Origin: Streptosporangium roseum DSM 43021
Lineage (GTDB): Bacteria > Actinomycetota > Actinomycetes > Streptosporangiales > Streptosporangiaceae
Length of the DNA stretch: 64,000 bases
Direction: 5' to 3'
NCBI RefSeq assembly: GCF_000024865.1
Contig: NC_013595.1
Coordinates: 6,882,001 to 6,946,000, forward strand
Shown: positions 8,709 through 17,224 of the stretch, piece by piece
How the letters are laid out: every line of letters begins with the position of its first letter
Numbering within the stretch: position 1 is the first letter of the stretch
The notes under the pieces: generated by a model
Database searches by the model: none
The model's input: the letters and a program-made list of their open reading frames with translations, nothing else
What the model was told of the DNA's origin: nothing
Translations under genes and position numbers: made by a program

Positions 8709-9800
8709 ATGCGAGCGGTGGTCTTCGACGCCTTCGGGTCAGATCTGCGGGTGTGCGAGGTGCCCGCTCCCGCGCCGCCGCCCGGCGGGGCGGTGATCCG
8801 GGTGGAGGCGACCGGGCTGTGCCGGAGCGACTGGCACGGCTGGCAGGGCCACGACCCGGACATCCGGGTCCTGCCGCACGTTCCCGGGCACGAGCTGGCG
8901 GGGGTCGTCGAGGACGTGGGGCCGGGGGTGGGCTCGTGGCGGGCCGGTGACCGGGTGACGGTCCCGTTCGTCTGCGCCTGTGGTTCCTGTACGGCGTGCG
9001 CGGCCGGCGACCAGCAGGTCTGCGAGCGCCAGACCCAGCCGGGCTTCACCCACTGGGGCTCCTTCGCCGAGTACGTGGCGATCGAGAACGCGGATGTGAA
9101 CCTGGTGGCGCTGCCGGAGGAGATGACCTTCCCCACCGCCGCGAGCCTGGGCTGCCGCTTCGCCACCGCCTTCCGCGCCGTCGTGACGGTCGGCCGGGTA
9201 CGGCCCGGCGAGTGGGTGGCGGTGCACGGCTGCGGCGGGGTCGGCCTGTCCGCCGTGATGATCGCCGCCGCCGCGGGCGCACGGGTGGTCGCCGTGGACG
9301 TCTCCCCCCAGGCCCTGGACCTGGCCCGGCGGTTCGGCGCCGCCGCCTGCGTCACCGCCGCCGCTCCGGCCGCCGCTCCCGGCGCCGCTGACGTCCCGCC
9401 GGGCGGGGCCGGTGTCGCCGCACGCGTCCTGGAGCTGACCGGCGGCGGGGCCCACGTCTCGATCGACGCCCTGGGCAGCCCGCAGACGTGCGCGTCGTCG
9501 ATCGAGGGCCTGCGCCGCCGGGGCCGGCACGTCCAGATCGGCCTGCTGCCGGGCCTCACCTCGCTGCCGATGAACCGGGTGATCGGCTACGAGCTCGAAC
9601 TCCTCGGCAGCCACGGCATGGCCGCCCACGCCTATCCCGCGATGCTGGAGATGGTCGCCGCCGGCCTCCTCCGCCCGGACCTGCTGATCACCCGCACCGT
9701 CGGCCTCGACGGAGCGGGACCCGCGCTCGCCGCGATCGGCTCCGTGCCGGGCGTCACGATGATCCTGCCGGGGGGACCGGAGGGTCCCCGACGCCCGTGA
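8709..9800 (+). CDS. Zinc-dependent alcohol dehydrogenase (MDR family)
   Basis: 363 residues. The GroES-like domain carries the catalytic-zinc set C-R-S-D-W-H (TGLCRSDWHGW) and GHE (VPGHELAG), then the four-Cys structural zinc lobe (CACGSCTACAAGDQQVC). The Rossmann motif HGCGGVGLSA lies at about residue 178. This fits an NAD(P)-dependent oxidation of a primary or secondary alcohol; the substrate is unknown. ATG at 8709 follows AGGGAG at about 9 bases. Its 3' end overlaps the converging CMD gene by 47 bases. Confidence 0.92.
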   Translation: MRAVVFDAFGSDLRVCEVPAPAPPPGGAVIRVEATGLCRSDWHGWQGHDPDIRVLPHVPGHELAGVVEDVGPGVGSWRAGDRVTVPFVCACGSCTACAAGDQQVCERQTQPGFTHWGSFAEYVAIENADVNLVALPEEMTFPTAASLGCRFATAFRAVVTVGRVRPGEWVAVHGCGGVGLSAVMIAAAAGARVVAVDVSPQALDLARRFGAAACVTAAAPAAAPGAADVPPGGAGVAARVLELTGGGAHVSIDALGSPQTCASSIEGLRRRGRHVQIGLLPGLTSLPMNRVIGYELELLGSHGMAAHAYPAMLEMVAAGLLRPDLLITRTVGLDGAGPALAAIGSVPGVTMILPGGPEGPRRP

Positions 9801-10314
9801 GCGCCGTGCCCGCTTCCTCCAGGGGGACGCGCAGGACGGTGAGGACCACGGCGAGCATGTCGTAGTGGGCGACGAGCATGACCAGCTCGATCCGGCCGGG
9901 CTCGTCGTAGCGGGCGCACAGGGCCTCCCACGTCTCGTCGGCGATGTCTCCGGAGCGGTGCATCTCGTCGGCCACCTCCAGCACCAGCCGGTCGCCGGCG
10001 CCCCAGCCGTGCCCGTGGCCGCGGACGGCCTCGATCTCGGCCTCGGTCAGCCCGGCCTCCCGGGCCAGCCGTACGTGCTGGACCCACTCGTACGCGCTCC
10101 CGCGGTTGTGCGCGGTGCGCAGGACGGCCAGCTCCCGGTCACGGGCGGGCAGCGTGCCGTACAGCAGCGCGGCGCCGAACCCGATCCACGCCTGGAACAG
10201 CGCGGGATGGCGGGCCAGCGTGGTGAAGACGTTGTAGGGGCCGGTGCCCTCGACCACGCGGGCCAGGAACCCGTCCCACTGTTCGGGCGGCAACGGTTCG
10301 ACTCGGGGATTCAC
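9754..10314 (-). CDS. Carboxymuconolactone decarboxylase family protein
   Basis: 186 residues of the CMD/AhpD-like all-helical fold. RDRELAVLRTAHNRGSAYEWVQHVRLA is the family core, split here as RDRELAVLRTAHNRG and AYEWVQHVRLAREAG. The redox CxxC of AhpD is absent and an E-W-x-x-H takes its place, as in the decarboxylase-like and peroxidase-inactive branch. The start is GTG at 10314 without a clear SD. It is head-to-head with the SDR gene, separated by only 31 bases, so the two promoters must overlap. Confidence 0.86.
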   Translation of the reverse strand: MNPRVEPLPPEQWDGFLARVVEGTGPYNVFTTLARHPALFQAWIGFGAALLYGTLPARDRELAVLRTAHNRGSAYEWVQHVRLAREAGLTEAEIEAVRGHGHGWGAGDRLVLEVADEMHRSGDIADETWEALCARYDEPGRIELVMLVAHYDMLAVVLTVLRVPLEEAGTALTGVGDPPVPPAGSS

Positions 10315-10338
10315 GGATCAGAGGTTACTTACTACGAT
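10310..10338 (+). promoter_or_regulatory. Promoter of the SDR gene (leaderless)
   Basis: TTCACG (10310-10315), a 17-base spacer and TACGAT (10333-10338) give a consensus-like sigma-70/HrdB promoter. The predicted start of transcription is at or one base before the GTG at 10346. The -35 lies over the start codon of the divergent CMD gene. The palindrome ATCGCGAT (10337-10344) could be an operator. Confidence 0.55.
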
Positions 10339-10345
10339 CGCGATT

Positions 10346-11107
10346 GTGAACGGTCGCTTGGTAGGTAGACGTGTACTGGTCGTGGGAGCGGGCACCCGCC
10401 CCTCCCTCGACCCCGAACCGCCGGTCGGGAACGGGCGGGCGATCGCGGTCGAGGCCGCGCGGCAGGGCGCCACGGTGGTCTGCGCGGACGTGGACGAGGA
10501 CGCGGCCGCCGAGACGGCCGGGTGGATCGGCCGCGAGGGCGGGAAGGCCGAGGTGATCACCGTGGACCTGGCCGACGGTGACGCCTGCGAGGCGCTGACC
10601 GGCCGGGCGGGCGCGGTGGACGGCATCGTGCTCAACGCCGCGATCGGCTCCGGGCTGGCCCTGGCGGGGACCAGCGCCGCCGACTGGGACCGGGTGTTCG
10701 CGGTCAACCTGCGCGGCCACTTCCTGGTCTGCAAGGGCGCGCTGCCCCTGCTCGGCTCCGGCGGCTCGATCGTGTTCATCGGTTCGGTGGCCGGGCTGCG
10801 CCCCGGCAGCCTGATCCCGGCCTACGACGCCTCCAAGGCGGGGCTGGTCGGCCTGGCCAGGCACGTCGCGCTGGAGGGCGCCGGCCTCGGGATCCGGGCG
10901 AACCTGGTGGCCCCCGGCCTGATCGACACCCCGCTCGGCCGGGACGCGGCCAGGCTCTGGGAGCACCGCGGCCAGGTGATGGTCCCGATGGGCCGCCAGG
11001 GAACCGCCTGGGAGGTGGCGAAGGTGACGACCTTCCTGCTCTCGGACGACGCGAGCTACGTCACCGGCCAGGTCCTCGCCGTGGACGGCGGTCTCACCCT
11101 GTTGTAG
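10346..11107 (+). CDS. Short-chain dehydrogenase/reductase
   Basis: 253 residues of the classical SDR fold. VLVVGAGTRPSL replaces the usual TGxxxGIG loop, with a small insertion. ADVDED is the coenzyme-specificity acid, N-A-A-I-G the NNAG-like motif, and the active site is S (IGS), Y (YDASK) and K, followed by RANLVAPG. The C-terminus TGQVLAVDGG is typical. The start is GTG 10346, apparently leaderless. It is divergent from the CMD gene, so the two may act in one pathway. The substrate is unknown. Confidence 0.88.
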   Translation: MNGRLVGRRVLVVGAGTRPSLDPEPPVGNGRAIAVEAARQGATVVCADVDEDAAAETAGWIGREGGKAEVITVDLADGDACEALTGRAGAVDGIVLNAAIGSGLALAGTSAADWDRVFAVNLRGHFLVCKGALPLLGSGGSIVFIGSVAGLRPGSLIPAYDASKAGLVGLARHVALEGAGLGIRANLVAPGLIDTPLGRDAARLWEHRGQVMVPMGRQGTAWEVAKVTTFLLSDDASYVTGQVLAVDGGLTLL

Positions 11108-11346
11108 GGGCGACGGGCACTCCGGCACCTCGTGCGGCGTCTGCCGGCGCCCGGCCGGGGCGGAGCCGGCCGGGCCGTCGCGGCGCGCCGAGTGGCTCCG
11201 CGCCCGCCCCTCATCGGCCCGCCCCTCGTCGGCCCGTGCCGCGCCGGGCCGTGCTCCCCCGGTTCCGCTGCGGGCGGATCGGCCTGCGCGGACATGCGGG
11301 TTTCGTACCGCAAAAGATGATTAGCACGGTGATAACGTCCCTGGGC

Positions 11347-13242
11347 ATGCGTCCAGAAGATCTCGCCCTGCTGCATGTCCCCGGTAGCGTCACCCTTCAC
11401 GAGGATCTCATCCTCGTCGACGTGGCCCGCCCCGATCTGGAGGCCGACGCCTACCGCGGGGGCCTGTGGCGGCTCCCCCAGGACGGCCCGCCCGTCCAGT
11501 TCACCTTCGGCGACCACGACAGCTCGCCCCGGATCTCCCCCGACGGGGCCTGGGTGGCCTTCCTGCGCGCGCAGGACGGCGGCAGGCCACAGCTCCACGT
11601 GATGCCCACCGGCGGCGGCGAGGCACGCCCTCTCACCGACCTGCCGCTCGGCGCGGGCGCCCCGGTCTGGGCCCCCGACTCCCGCCGGATCGCGTTCGTC
11701 GCACGGGTCCCCGAAGCCGGCCGCTACGGCACCGAGGAGGACGTGAGCGCCGCGGCCGAGGCGCCGCGCCGCATCACCGGGTTCCGCTACCGGCACGACG
11801 GCGTCGGCTTCACCCTTGACCGGTGGCCCGCCCTGTTCGTGGTCAACGCCCTGGCGGACATCCCGCAGCCGGTCCGGCTCACCGAGGGGCCCTACGAGGT
11901 CGCCTCCCCGAGCTGGACCCCCGACGGCGAGCACGTGCTGGTCTCGGCCGACCGCGACCTGGACGGCGAGAGCCTGCACTCCGACCTGTACGCGGTGCCG
12001 GCCGGCGGCGGCGCGCCGATCCCGGTGGTGCGCAGCGCCGGATCGGCCGGGCTGCCCGTCGCGCTCCCCGGCGGGGACGTGCTCTACCTCGGCACGGCCT
12101 TCTCCGGCATCCACGCGGTGGCCCGCAACACCGGCCTCTTCCGCGCCCCCCTGCGGATCGGCGGCGAGCCGGCGACCGGGGTACGGCTGACGGAGGAGGA
12201 GTCGGTGGACATCGAGCCGCTGCCCCCCATCGCGACCGAGGACGGCGTGCTGGTCGCGGTGCGGGTGCGCGGCGCGGTCGAGCTGCGGCTGGCCCCCTCC
12301 GACACCCCGGAGACGCCGCTGGAGAAGCTCCCCCTCGTGCTGGGCGAGCGGGCGGGCGTCAAGACGTTCACCTCCTACGGCGACCAGGTCGTGGCGGTGG
12401 TGTCCACCCCGGAGAGCCCCGGGGAGGTGGTCACCCCGGCCGGGACGCTCACGGACTTCAACGGGTCGCCGGCCGGACGGCGCCCGCTGCAGGAGATCAC
12501 CGCCGTGTCCGCCGACGGCTACCCCGTCCACGGCTGGCTTGCCCTGCCGGAGGGCGAGGGCCCGCACCCGGTCCTGCTGAACGTGCACGGCGGCCCGTTC
12601 CACCACCACGGGTGGGGCTTCCTGGACGAGACCCAGGTCTACGCCGCCGCCGGATACGCGGTGGTCCTGCCCAACCCGCGCGGTTCCAGCGGGTACGGCC
12701 AGGCGCACGGCCAGGCGGCGATCGGCGCCTTCGGCACCGTGGACGTCGACGACGTGCTCGCCCTGCTGGACGCGGCGCTGGCCCGGCCCGAGTGCGACGG
12801 CGAGCGGGTGGGCGTGATGGGCGGCTCCTACGGCGGATTCATGACGAGCTGGCTGGCCGCCCACCACGGAGAGCGTTTCAAGGCGGCCTGGAGCGAGCGG
12901 GCGGTCAACGCCTGGGACTCCTTCACCGGCTCCTCCGACATCGGCTGGTTCTTCGCCGAGGCCTACTGCGGTCCCGACATCGAGGTCCAGCGCGCGATGA
13001 GCCCGCTGTACCACGCCGACCGGATCGACCTGCCGTTCGCCGTGGTCCACTCCGAGGAGGACTGGCGCTGCCCGGTCGAGCAGGCCCAGCGCATGTTCGT
13101 CGCCCTGCGCCGCAACGGCACCCCGGCCGAGTTCCTGCTCTTCCCCGGCGAGGGGCACGAGCTCAGCCGGAGCGGCCGCCCCAGGCACCGCCTCCAGCGC
13201 TTCGAGGCCGTCCTCGAATGGTGGTCGCGGCACCTGTCCTGA
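11347..13242 (+). CDS. S9 family serine peptidase (acylaminoacyl/prolyl oligopeptidase type)
   Basis: 631 residues. An N-terminal beta-propeller (about 1-370; strands such as DSSPRISPDGAWVAFL) caps a C-terminal alpha/beta-hydrolase domain. Ser494 lies in GGSYGGF, Asp572 in SEEDWRCP and His604 in GEGHELS, forming the triad. It would trim oligopeptides in the cytosol; no signal peptide is seen. I prefer the ATG at 11347 (MRPEDLALL), the usual family beginning. An in-frame ATG at 11317 adds ten residues. Neither start has a good SD; GATAAC at 11331-11336 could be a -10 just upstream. Confidence 0.9.
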   Translation: MRPEDLALLHVPGSVTLHEDLILVDVARPDLEADAYRGGLWRLPQDGPPVQFTFGDHDSSPRISPDGAWVAFLRAQDGGRPQLHVMPTGGGEARPLTDLPLGAGAPVWAPDSRRIAFVARVPEAGRYGTEEDVSAAAEAPRRITGFRYRHDGVGFTLDRWPALFVVNALADIPQPVRLTEGPYEVASPSWTPDGEHVLVSADRDLDGESLHSDLYAVPAGGGAPIPVVRSAGSAGLPVALPGGDVLYLGTAFSGIHAVARNTGLFRAPLRIGGEPATGVRLTEEESVDIEPLPPIATEDGVLVAVRVRGAVELRLAPSDTPETPLEKLPLVLGERAGVKTFTSYGDQVVAVVSTPESPGEVVTPAGTLTDFNGSPAGRRPLQEITAVSADGYPVHGWLALPEGEGPHPVLLNVHGGPFHHHGWGFLDETQVYAAAGYAVVLPNPRGSSGYGQAHGQAAIGAFGTVDVDDVLALLDAALARPECDGERVGVMGGSYGGFMTSWLAAHHGERFKAAWSERAVNAWDSFTGSSDIGWFFAEAYCGPDIEVQRAMSPLYHADRIDLPFAVVHSEEDWRCPVEQAQRMFVALRRNGTPAEFLLFPGEGHELSRSGRPRHRLQRFEAVLEWWSRHLS

Positions 13243-13260
13243 CCCTCCCGGGACGGGCGT

Positions 13261-13293
13261 TCACCTGGCGCCCGCGGGGCGGACGCCAGGTGA
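13261..13293. terminator. Bidirectional hairpin between convergent genes
   Basis: TCACCTGGCG (13261-13270) and CGCCAGGTGA (13284-13293) form a perfect 10-bp stem with a 13-base loop and no U tract. It sits between the S9 peptidase stop and the MBL gene stop. Confidence 0.6.
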
Positions 13294-13295
13294 GA

Positions 13296-13362
13296 CCAGC
13301 CAGGTCAGATCAGGCAGGCCAGGCAGACCAGGCAGACCAGGCAGATCAGGCCAGGCAGGTCA
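13296..13362. repeat. Degenerate 10-bp tandem repeat
   Basis: About six imperfect copies of CCAGGCAGAC/CAGGCAGATC in a row. The last ones run into the final codons and stop of the MBL-fold gene (stop at 13346), so the protein C-terminus may vary with copy number. Confidence 0.7.
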
Positions 13363-14284
13363 GCGGCCTGCCTCCGTTGAACTCCACCATCTCGAGCATC
13401 GCGGTGACGAGGTCGATCGGCTCCCCCGGAGGCAGGCCGTCCAGCTCGGCGTAGGCCCGGTGCAGGTTGCCGACGATGCGCTCGGGGTCGAGCAGCCCGC
13501 CGTACTCGCCGAGGTCGGTCTCGCGCGCCGCCTCCAGCGGCGACAGACCGGCCGCCCGGCCGAGCTCGGCGGTGGCCATCACGAACCGCAGGTATCCCTG
13601 CACGTGGTCGATGACCTCCGGCCCGCAGACCCCGCCGTGGCCGGGCACGATCGTCTCGGCGTTCAGCTCCCTGAGCCCGTCGAGCACCGCGATCGAACCC
13701 TGCACCGAGCCCATCATCACGAACGGCGTGCCGCCGTTGAAGACCAGGTCGCCGGCGAACAGCAGCGCCCGCTCGGGGATCCACACGATCGAGTCGTTGG
13801 TCGTGTGCGCCGGGCCGCCGACGTGCCGGACCTCGCAGCGCAGCTCGTCGGAGTGGACGGTCACCCCGTCGGTGTAGGTGAGGAACGGCGGGCAGGCCAC
13901 CAGGTCGCCCCAGTCCACCTCGGTCCACGCCATCGTGCGGTACTCCGGGATCCCCTCGGCCAGGATCGTCTCCCGGGTCCGCTCGTGCCCGACGATCGTC
14001 GCCTCGGGGAAGACGAAGTTGCCGAAGGTGTGGTCGCCGTGGTGGTGGGTGTTGATCAGCGTCGTGACCGGGCGGCCGGTGACCGACCTGATCGCCTCGC
14101 GGTAGGCGCGGGTGCGCCGCTCGGTGGAGCAGGCGTCCACGCTGATCACTCCACGCCGCCCCACCAGGAAGCCGGTGTTGTTGATCCACCAGCTCCCGTC
14201 GGGCTGGATGTAGGCGTAGACGCCGTCGGAGACCTCCTGGACGCGGGCGGGAGGCAGGGGGTGGTCGTGCCTGGATGAGCTCAT
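13346..14284 (-). CDS. MBL-fold metallo-hydrolase
   Basis: 312 residues. The THHHGDHTFGN motif (HxHxDH with an extra H), the G-G-P-A-H-T ligand His, FAGDLVF (bridging Asp) and VPGHG (last His) give the full binuclear zinc site of the metallo-beta-lactamase fold. The class resembles glyoxalase II-like or quinoprotein-relay-associated hydrolases; the substrate cannot be told. It is third in a minus-strand group (epimerase, aldo-keto reductase, MBL) with 55 bases after the reductase, probably one transcript under the LysR regulator. The 3' end lies in a tandem repeat. Confidence 0.88.
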   Translation of the reverse strand: MSSSRHDHPLPPARVQEVSDGVYAYIQPDGSWWINNTGFLVGRRGVISVDACSTERRTRAYREAIRSVTGRPVTTLINTHHHGDHTFGNFVFPEATIVGHERTRETILAEGIPEYRTMAWTEVDWGDLVACPPFLTYTDGVTVHSDELRCEVRHVGGPAHTTNDSIVWIPERALLFAGDLVFNGGTPFVMMGSVQGSIAVLDGLRELNAETIVPGHGGVCGPEVIDHVQGYLRFVMATAELGRAAGLSPLEAARETDLGEYGGLLDPERIVGNLHRAYAELDGLPPGEPIDLVTAMLEMVEFNGGRPLTCLA

Positions 14285-14339
14285 GGCTGGAATTGTCGTG
14301 CCGGGGCCCGGCCGGGGCCACCAAGATCGGGAGGTCCGG

Positions 14340-15233
14340 TCAGGATGTTCCGGCCGCCTCCAGCCGGGCGATCTCGTCCGCGCCGAGCGTCAGGCCGGCG
14401 GCGGCCGCGGAGTCACGGATCGTCTCGGGGCGGCTGGCCCCGGGGATCGGGATGACGGCCGGGGACCGGGCGATCAGCCAGGCGAGGCAGACCTGCTGCG
14501 GGCTCACGCCGTGCTCGCGTGCGACCGCGTGGAAGGCCGCGTACGCCGGGTCGGGCGCGCCGGGACGGGACCCGCCGTCGAGCGAGCTCCGGGAGATGCC
14601 GCCGAGCGGGCTCCAGGGCAGGAACGCGATGCCCAGCTCCTCGCACAGGCGCAGCTCCGGCTCGCCGGTGCGCAGGGCCGGGGAGAATCTGTTCTGCACC
14701 GATACCAGCCGGTCGCCGAGGATGTCGCGTGCCTGGCGGATCTGCCCGGTGTCGGCGTTGGAGACGCCGGCCATGCGGATCTTCCCCTCGTCGAGCAGCT
14801 CGGCCAGCGCGCCGACGGAGTCGGCCCAGGGGACGGCGGGGTCCGGCTTGTGGAGCTGGTACAGCCCGATCGCGTCGACGCCGAGCCGCCCGAGCGACGC
14901 CTCGCAGGCCCGCTTGAGGTGATCCGGCGAGCCGTCGACCGTCCACGAGCCGTCGCCCGGCCGGCCCCGGCCGCCCTTGGTCGCGACGAGCACCGCCCCG
15001 GCGCCGTCGCCGCGGGCGGCGAGCGCGCGGGCCACCAGCTCCTCGTTGTGGCCGGCCTCGCCCGCGTGCCAGTGGTAGGAGTCGGCGGTGTCGATCAGCG
15101 TGACGCCGGCGTCGAGCGCGGCGTGGATCGTGGCGACCGCGCGGTCCTCGTCCGGCCGTCCCTCGATCGACAGGGGCATGGCGCCCAACCCGACGGCGCC
15201 GACGGGGACGGCGCCGATGTGGCGAATACGCAT
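14340..15233 (-). CDS. Aldo/keto reductase
   Basis: 297 residues of a TIM-barrel NADPH-dependent reductase. The signatures DTADSY (Asp and Tyr of the active site), ATKGG (Lys) and LYQLHKPDP (His) form the catalytic tetrad. GVSNADTGQ and IPGASRPETI bind the cofactor. ATG at 15233 is 11 bases after the epimerase stop, so the two are one operon. The tyrosine and neighbours fit reduction of small carbonyl compounds; no specific substrate can be assigned. Confidence 0.9.
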   Translation of the reverse strand: MRIRHIGAVPVGAVGLGAMPLSIEGRPDEDRAVATIHAALDAGVTLIDTADSYHWHAGEAGHNEELVARALAARGDGAGAVLVATKGGRGRPGDGSWTVDGSPDHLKRACEASLGRLGVDAIGLYQLHKPDPAVPWADSVGALAELLDEGKIRMAGVSNADTGQIRQARDILGDRLVSVQNRFSPALRTGEPELRLCEELGIAFLPWSPLGGISRSSLDGGSRPGAPDPAYAAFHAVAREHGVSPQQVCLAWLIARSPAVIPIPGASRPETIRDSAAAAGLTLGADEIARLEAAGTS

Positions 15234-15244
15234 GGCGGAGGACC

Positions 15245-16159
15245 TCACAGTGCTTCGGAGACGACGCCGGGCAGCCAGTCGCCGGTGTGCGAGAAGGCGA
15301 AGCCGAGCCGGCCCGCCCGGCCGTTGTCCATGCCGTAGTAGTGGCCGAAGGCGTACGGCGACGCCCCGGTGCCCCCGTCCGTCTCGTAGACCGGCCGTAC
15401 CCCGAGGCGCGCCGCGATCCGCTCGCACAGCTCGATGACGTCGAACTCGCCGTGGGAGCGGGCGTTGACGGCACCGGTGAAGCCGGCGCCCGCCGCCCAG
15501 TACAGGAAATCGGCGATCTCCAGGTCGCGGATGAACGACGACGGGTGGTTCTCGCGGTGGACGGCGACGGGGCGGCCGGCGCGGACGCGCTCGACGTAGT
15601 GCTCCAGCCGCCCGGTGAAGTCGGCGGAGCCGCCGCCCATGACGTGACCGGAGCGGACCGCGGCGAACGGGAACGCGGCCTCGCGGGCGAAGACCGCCTC
15701 GGCCTGCCGCTTGCCCTCGCCGTACCGGGCCTCGCTGAACTCCCGGTCGTGCCAGGGCAGATCCAGGTCCACCGGCCACCGCAGCGGGTCGACGGCTTCC
15801 TCGGCCAGCGGGGCGCCCGGTACGGCCGCCGGAACGCCTCCTGCCGGGGCGTGGTCGTAGACCTCGATGGTCGAGGTCATCACATACCGCCCGGTGCGAC
15901 CGGCGAAGACGCGCGCGGCGACGCCGGCCTGGCGCGGCGTGCCGCACACCTGGTCGACGACCACGTCGAAGTCACGGGTGCCCAGCGCCACGGTGAGCGC
16001 CCGCTCGTCGTCGCGGTCGGCCACGAGATGGGTGACTCCCGGCGGCGGCGCCTGCGTGCCCCGGTTGACGAGCGTGACATTGACTCCGGCGTCGCGCAGC
16101 CGCAGCACCAGGCGCCTGCCGAAGTAGCGGCTGCCGCCGATGACGCATACCTCTTTCAT
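15245..16159 (-). CDS. NAD-dependent epimerase/dehydratase family protein
   Basis: 304 residues of an extended SDR. The N-terminal VIGGSRYFGRRL replaces GxxGxxG with GGSRYFG, as in the reductase-like branch. The S-T-I-E-V-Y segment and RYGEGKRQAE supply the Y-x-x-x-K-like catalytic pair (Y followed by GEGK). SGHVMGGGS resembles the substrate loop of NDP-sugar enzymes. It is the first gene of the operon divergent from the LysR regulator. It likely acts on a sugar or carbonyl substrate, but assignment beyond the superfamily is uncertain. Confidence 0.85.
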   Translation of the reverse strand: MKEVCVIGGSRYFGRRLVLRLRDAGVNVTLVNRGTQAPPPGVTHLVADRDDERALTVALGTRDFDVVVDQVCGTPRQAGVAARVFAGRTGRYVMTSTIEVYDHAPAGGVPAAVPGAPLAEEAVDPLRWPVDLDLPWHDREFSEARYGEGKRQAEAVFAREAAFPFAAVRSGHVMGGGSADFTGRLEHYVERVRAGRPVAVHRENHPSSFIRDLEIADFLYWAAGAGFTGAVNARSHGEFDVIELCERIAARLGVRPVYETDGGTGASPYAFGHYYGMDNGRAGRLGFAFSHTGDWLPGVVSEAL

Positions 16160-16160
16160 G

Positions 16161-16230
16161 CCCTTAAGCCTGTCCGTATACGGTCCTAAGCGGAAGTGGT
16201 GATCTGCTTAACCGGCTGTTAGGAAAACTG
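16161..16230. promoter_or_regulatory. Divergent control region with LysR-type palindromes
   Basis: The 71-base gap between the epimerase and lysR starts holds a perfect 10-bp palindrome CCGTATACGG (16174-16183), flanked by CTTAAG (16163) and CCTAAG (16185). A second pair, CTTAAC and TTAGG, lies nearer lysR. Such arrays of T-rich/A-rich arms are typical LysR binding sites. Confidence 0.5.
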
Positions 16231-17145
16231 ATGATCGACGTTCAGCGGCTGCGGATCCTGCGCGAGGTCGCCCTGCACGGCAGCTTCAGCGGAGCCGCCG
16301 CCGCGCTGCTGCTCACCCCGTCGGCCGTCTCCCAGCAGGTCGCCACCCTGGAGCGGACGCTCGGCGCGCCGGTGGTCCACCGCAGCACCCGCGGGGTGGT
16401 GCTCACCGAGCCGGGACGGCTGCTCGTCGAGGCGGCCGAGACGATCTCGGCCGAGCTGCGGCACACCCAGGATCGGATCGACCGGCTCACGACCGGGCGC
16501 ACGACCCTGACGGTCGTGACGTTCACCAGCGGCGGCCGGTATCTGCTGCCCGCCGCGCTGGCCCGGTTCACGGCCGGCCACCCGGACGTCGAGCTGACCG
16601 TGCTGGAACGCGAACCGGAGGACAGCCTGCCGATGGTCCGCGAGGGGCGGGCCGACCTCGCGCTGGCCTACCACTTCGACGAGCCGCTGCCGATCCGGCC
16701 CGGCGACCGCTCCCGCCTGGCATGGACACCGCTGATGGACGACCCGATGTCCGTCGTGATGCCCGCCGGCCACGAGTTCGCCGGCCGCGCGTCGGTGGAC
16801 CTGGCCGAGGTCGCCGCCGAGCGGTGGGTGATGGGCTGTCTCAAGACCGGCGCGTTCCTGCACCGCTACGCCACGCTCGCCGGTTTCGAGCTGCGCGTCT
16901 CGGCCAGCACCACCGACTACTTCTTCGCCCAGGTGCTGGTCGCCGCCGGGGTCGGCATCGCGCTGATCCCCCAGGTGGCGCTGCAGCCGTCCGCGGAGCT
17001 GGCCGTCGTGCCGATCAGGCCGCCCCGGCCCGCCCGGTACGTCGGCGTGGCCGTCGCGCACCGGCGCCTGGCGGAGCCGCACGTCGCCGGGCTCGCCGAC
17101 GCGCTGCGCCTGGCCGTGCCCGGCGCCCCGGCCGCGCGGCCTTGA
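16231..17145 (+). CDS. LysR family transcriptional regulator
   Basis: 304 residues. The winged HTH at 1-60 (RILREVALHGSFSGAAAALL, then SAVSQQVATLER) is followed by a periplasmic-binding-like effector domain. The start ATG 16231 comes right after GGAAAACTG. It is divergent from the epimerase/aldo-keto reductase/MBL operon, which it probably regulates; LysR proteins also usually repress themselves. The effector is unknown. Confidence 0.93.
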   Translation: MIDVQRLRILREVALHGSFSGAAAALLLTPSAVSQQVATLERTLGAPVVHRSTRGVVLTEPGRLLVEAAETISAELRHTQDRIDRLTTGRTTLTVVTFTSGGRYLLPAALARFTAGHPDVELTVLEREPEDSLPMVREGRADLALAYHFDEPLPIRPGDRSRLAWTPLMDDPMSVVMPAGHEFAGRASVDLAEVAAERWVMGCLKTGAFLHRYATLAGFELRVSASTTDYFFAQVLVAAGVGIALIPQVALQPSAELAVVPIRPPRPARYVGVAVAHRRLAEPHVAGLADALRLAVPGAPAARP

Positions 17146-17224
17146 GCGGCTCCCCCGCTGGCCTCACCGCCGGGACCACCGGCCGTAGGCTGGGCCCTGG
17201 CAGCAGAGATCGGGAGGTTTCACC

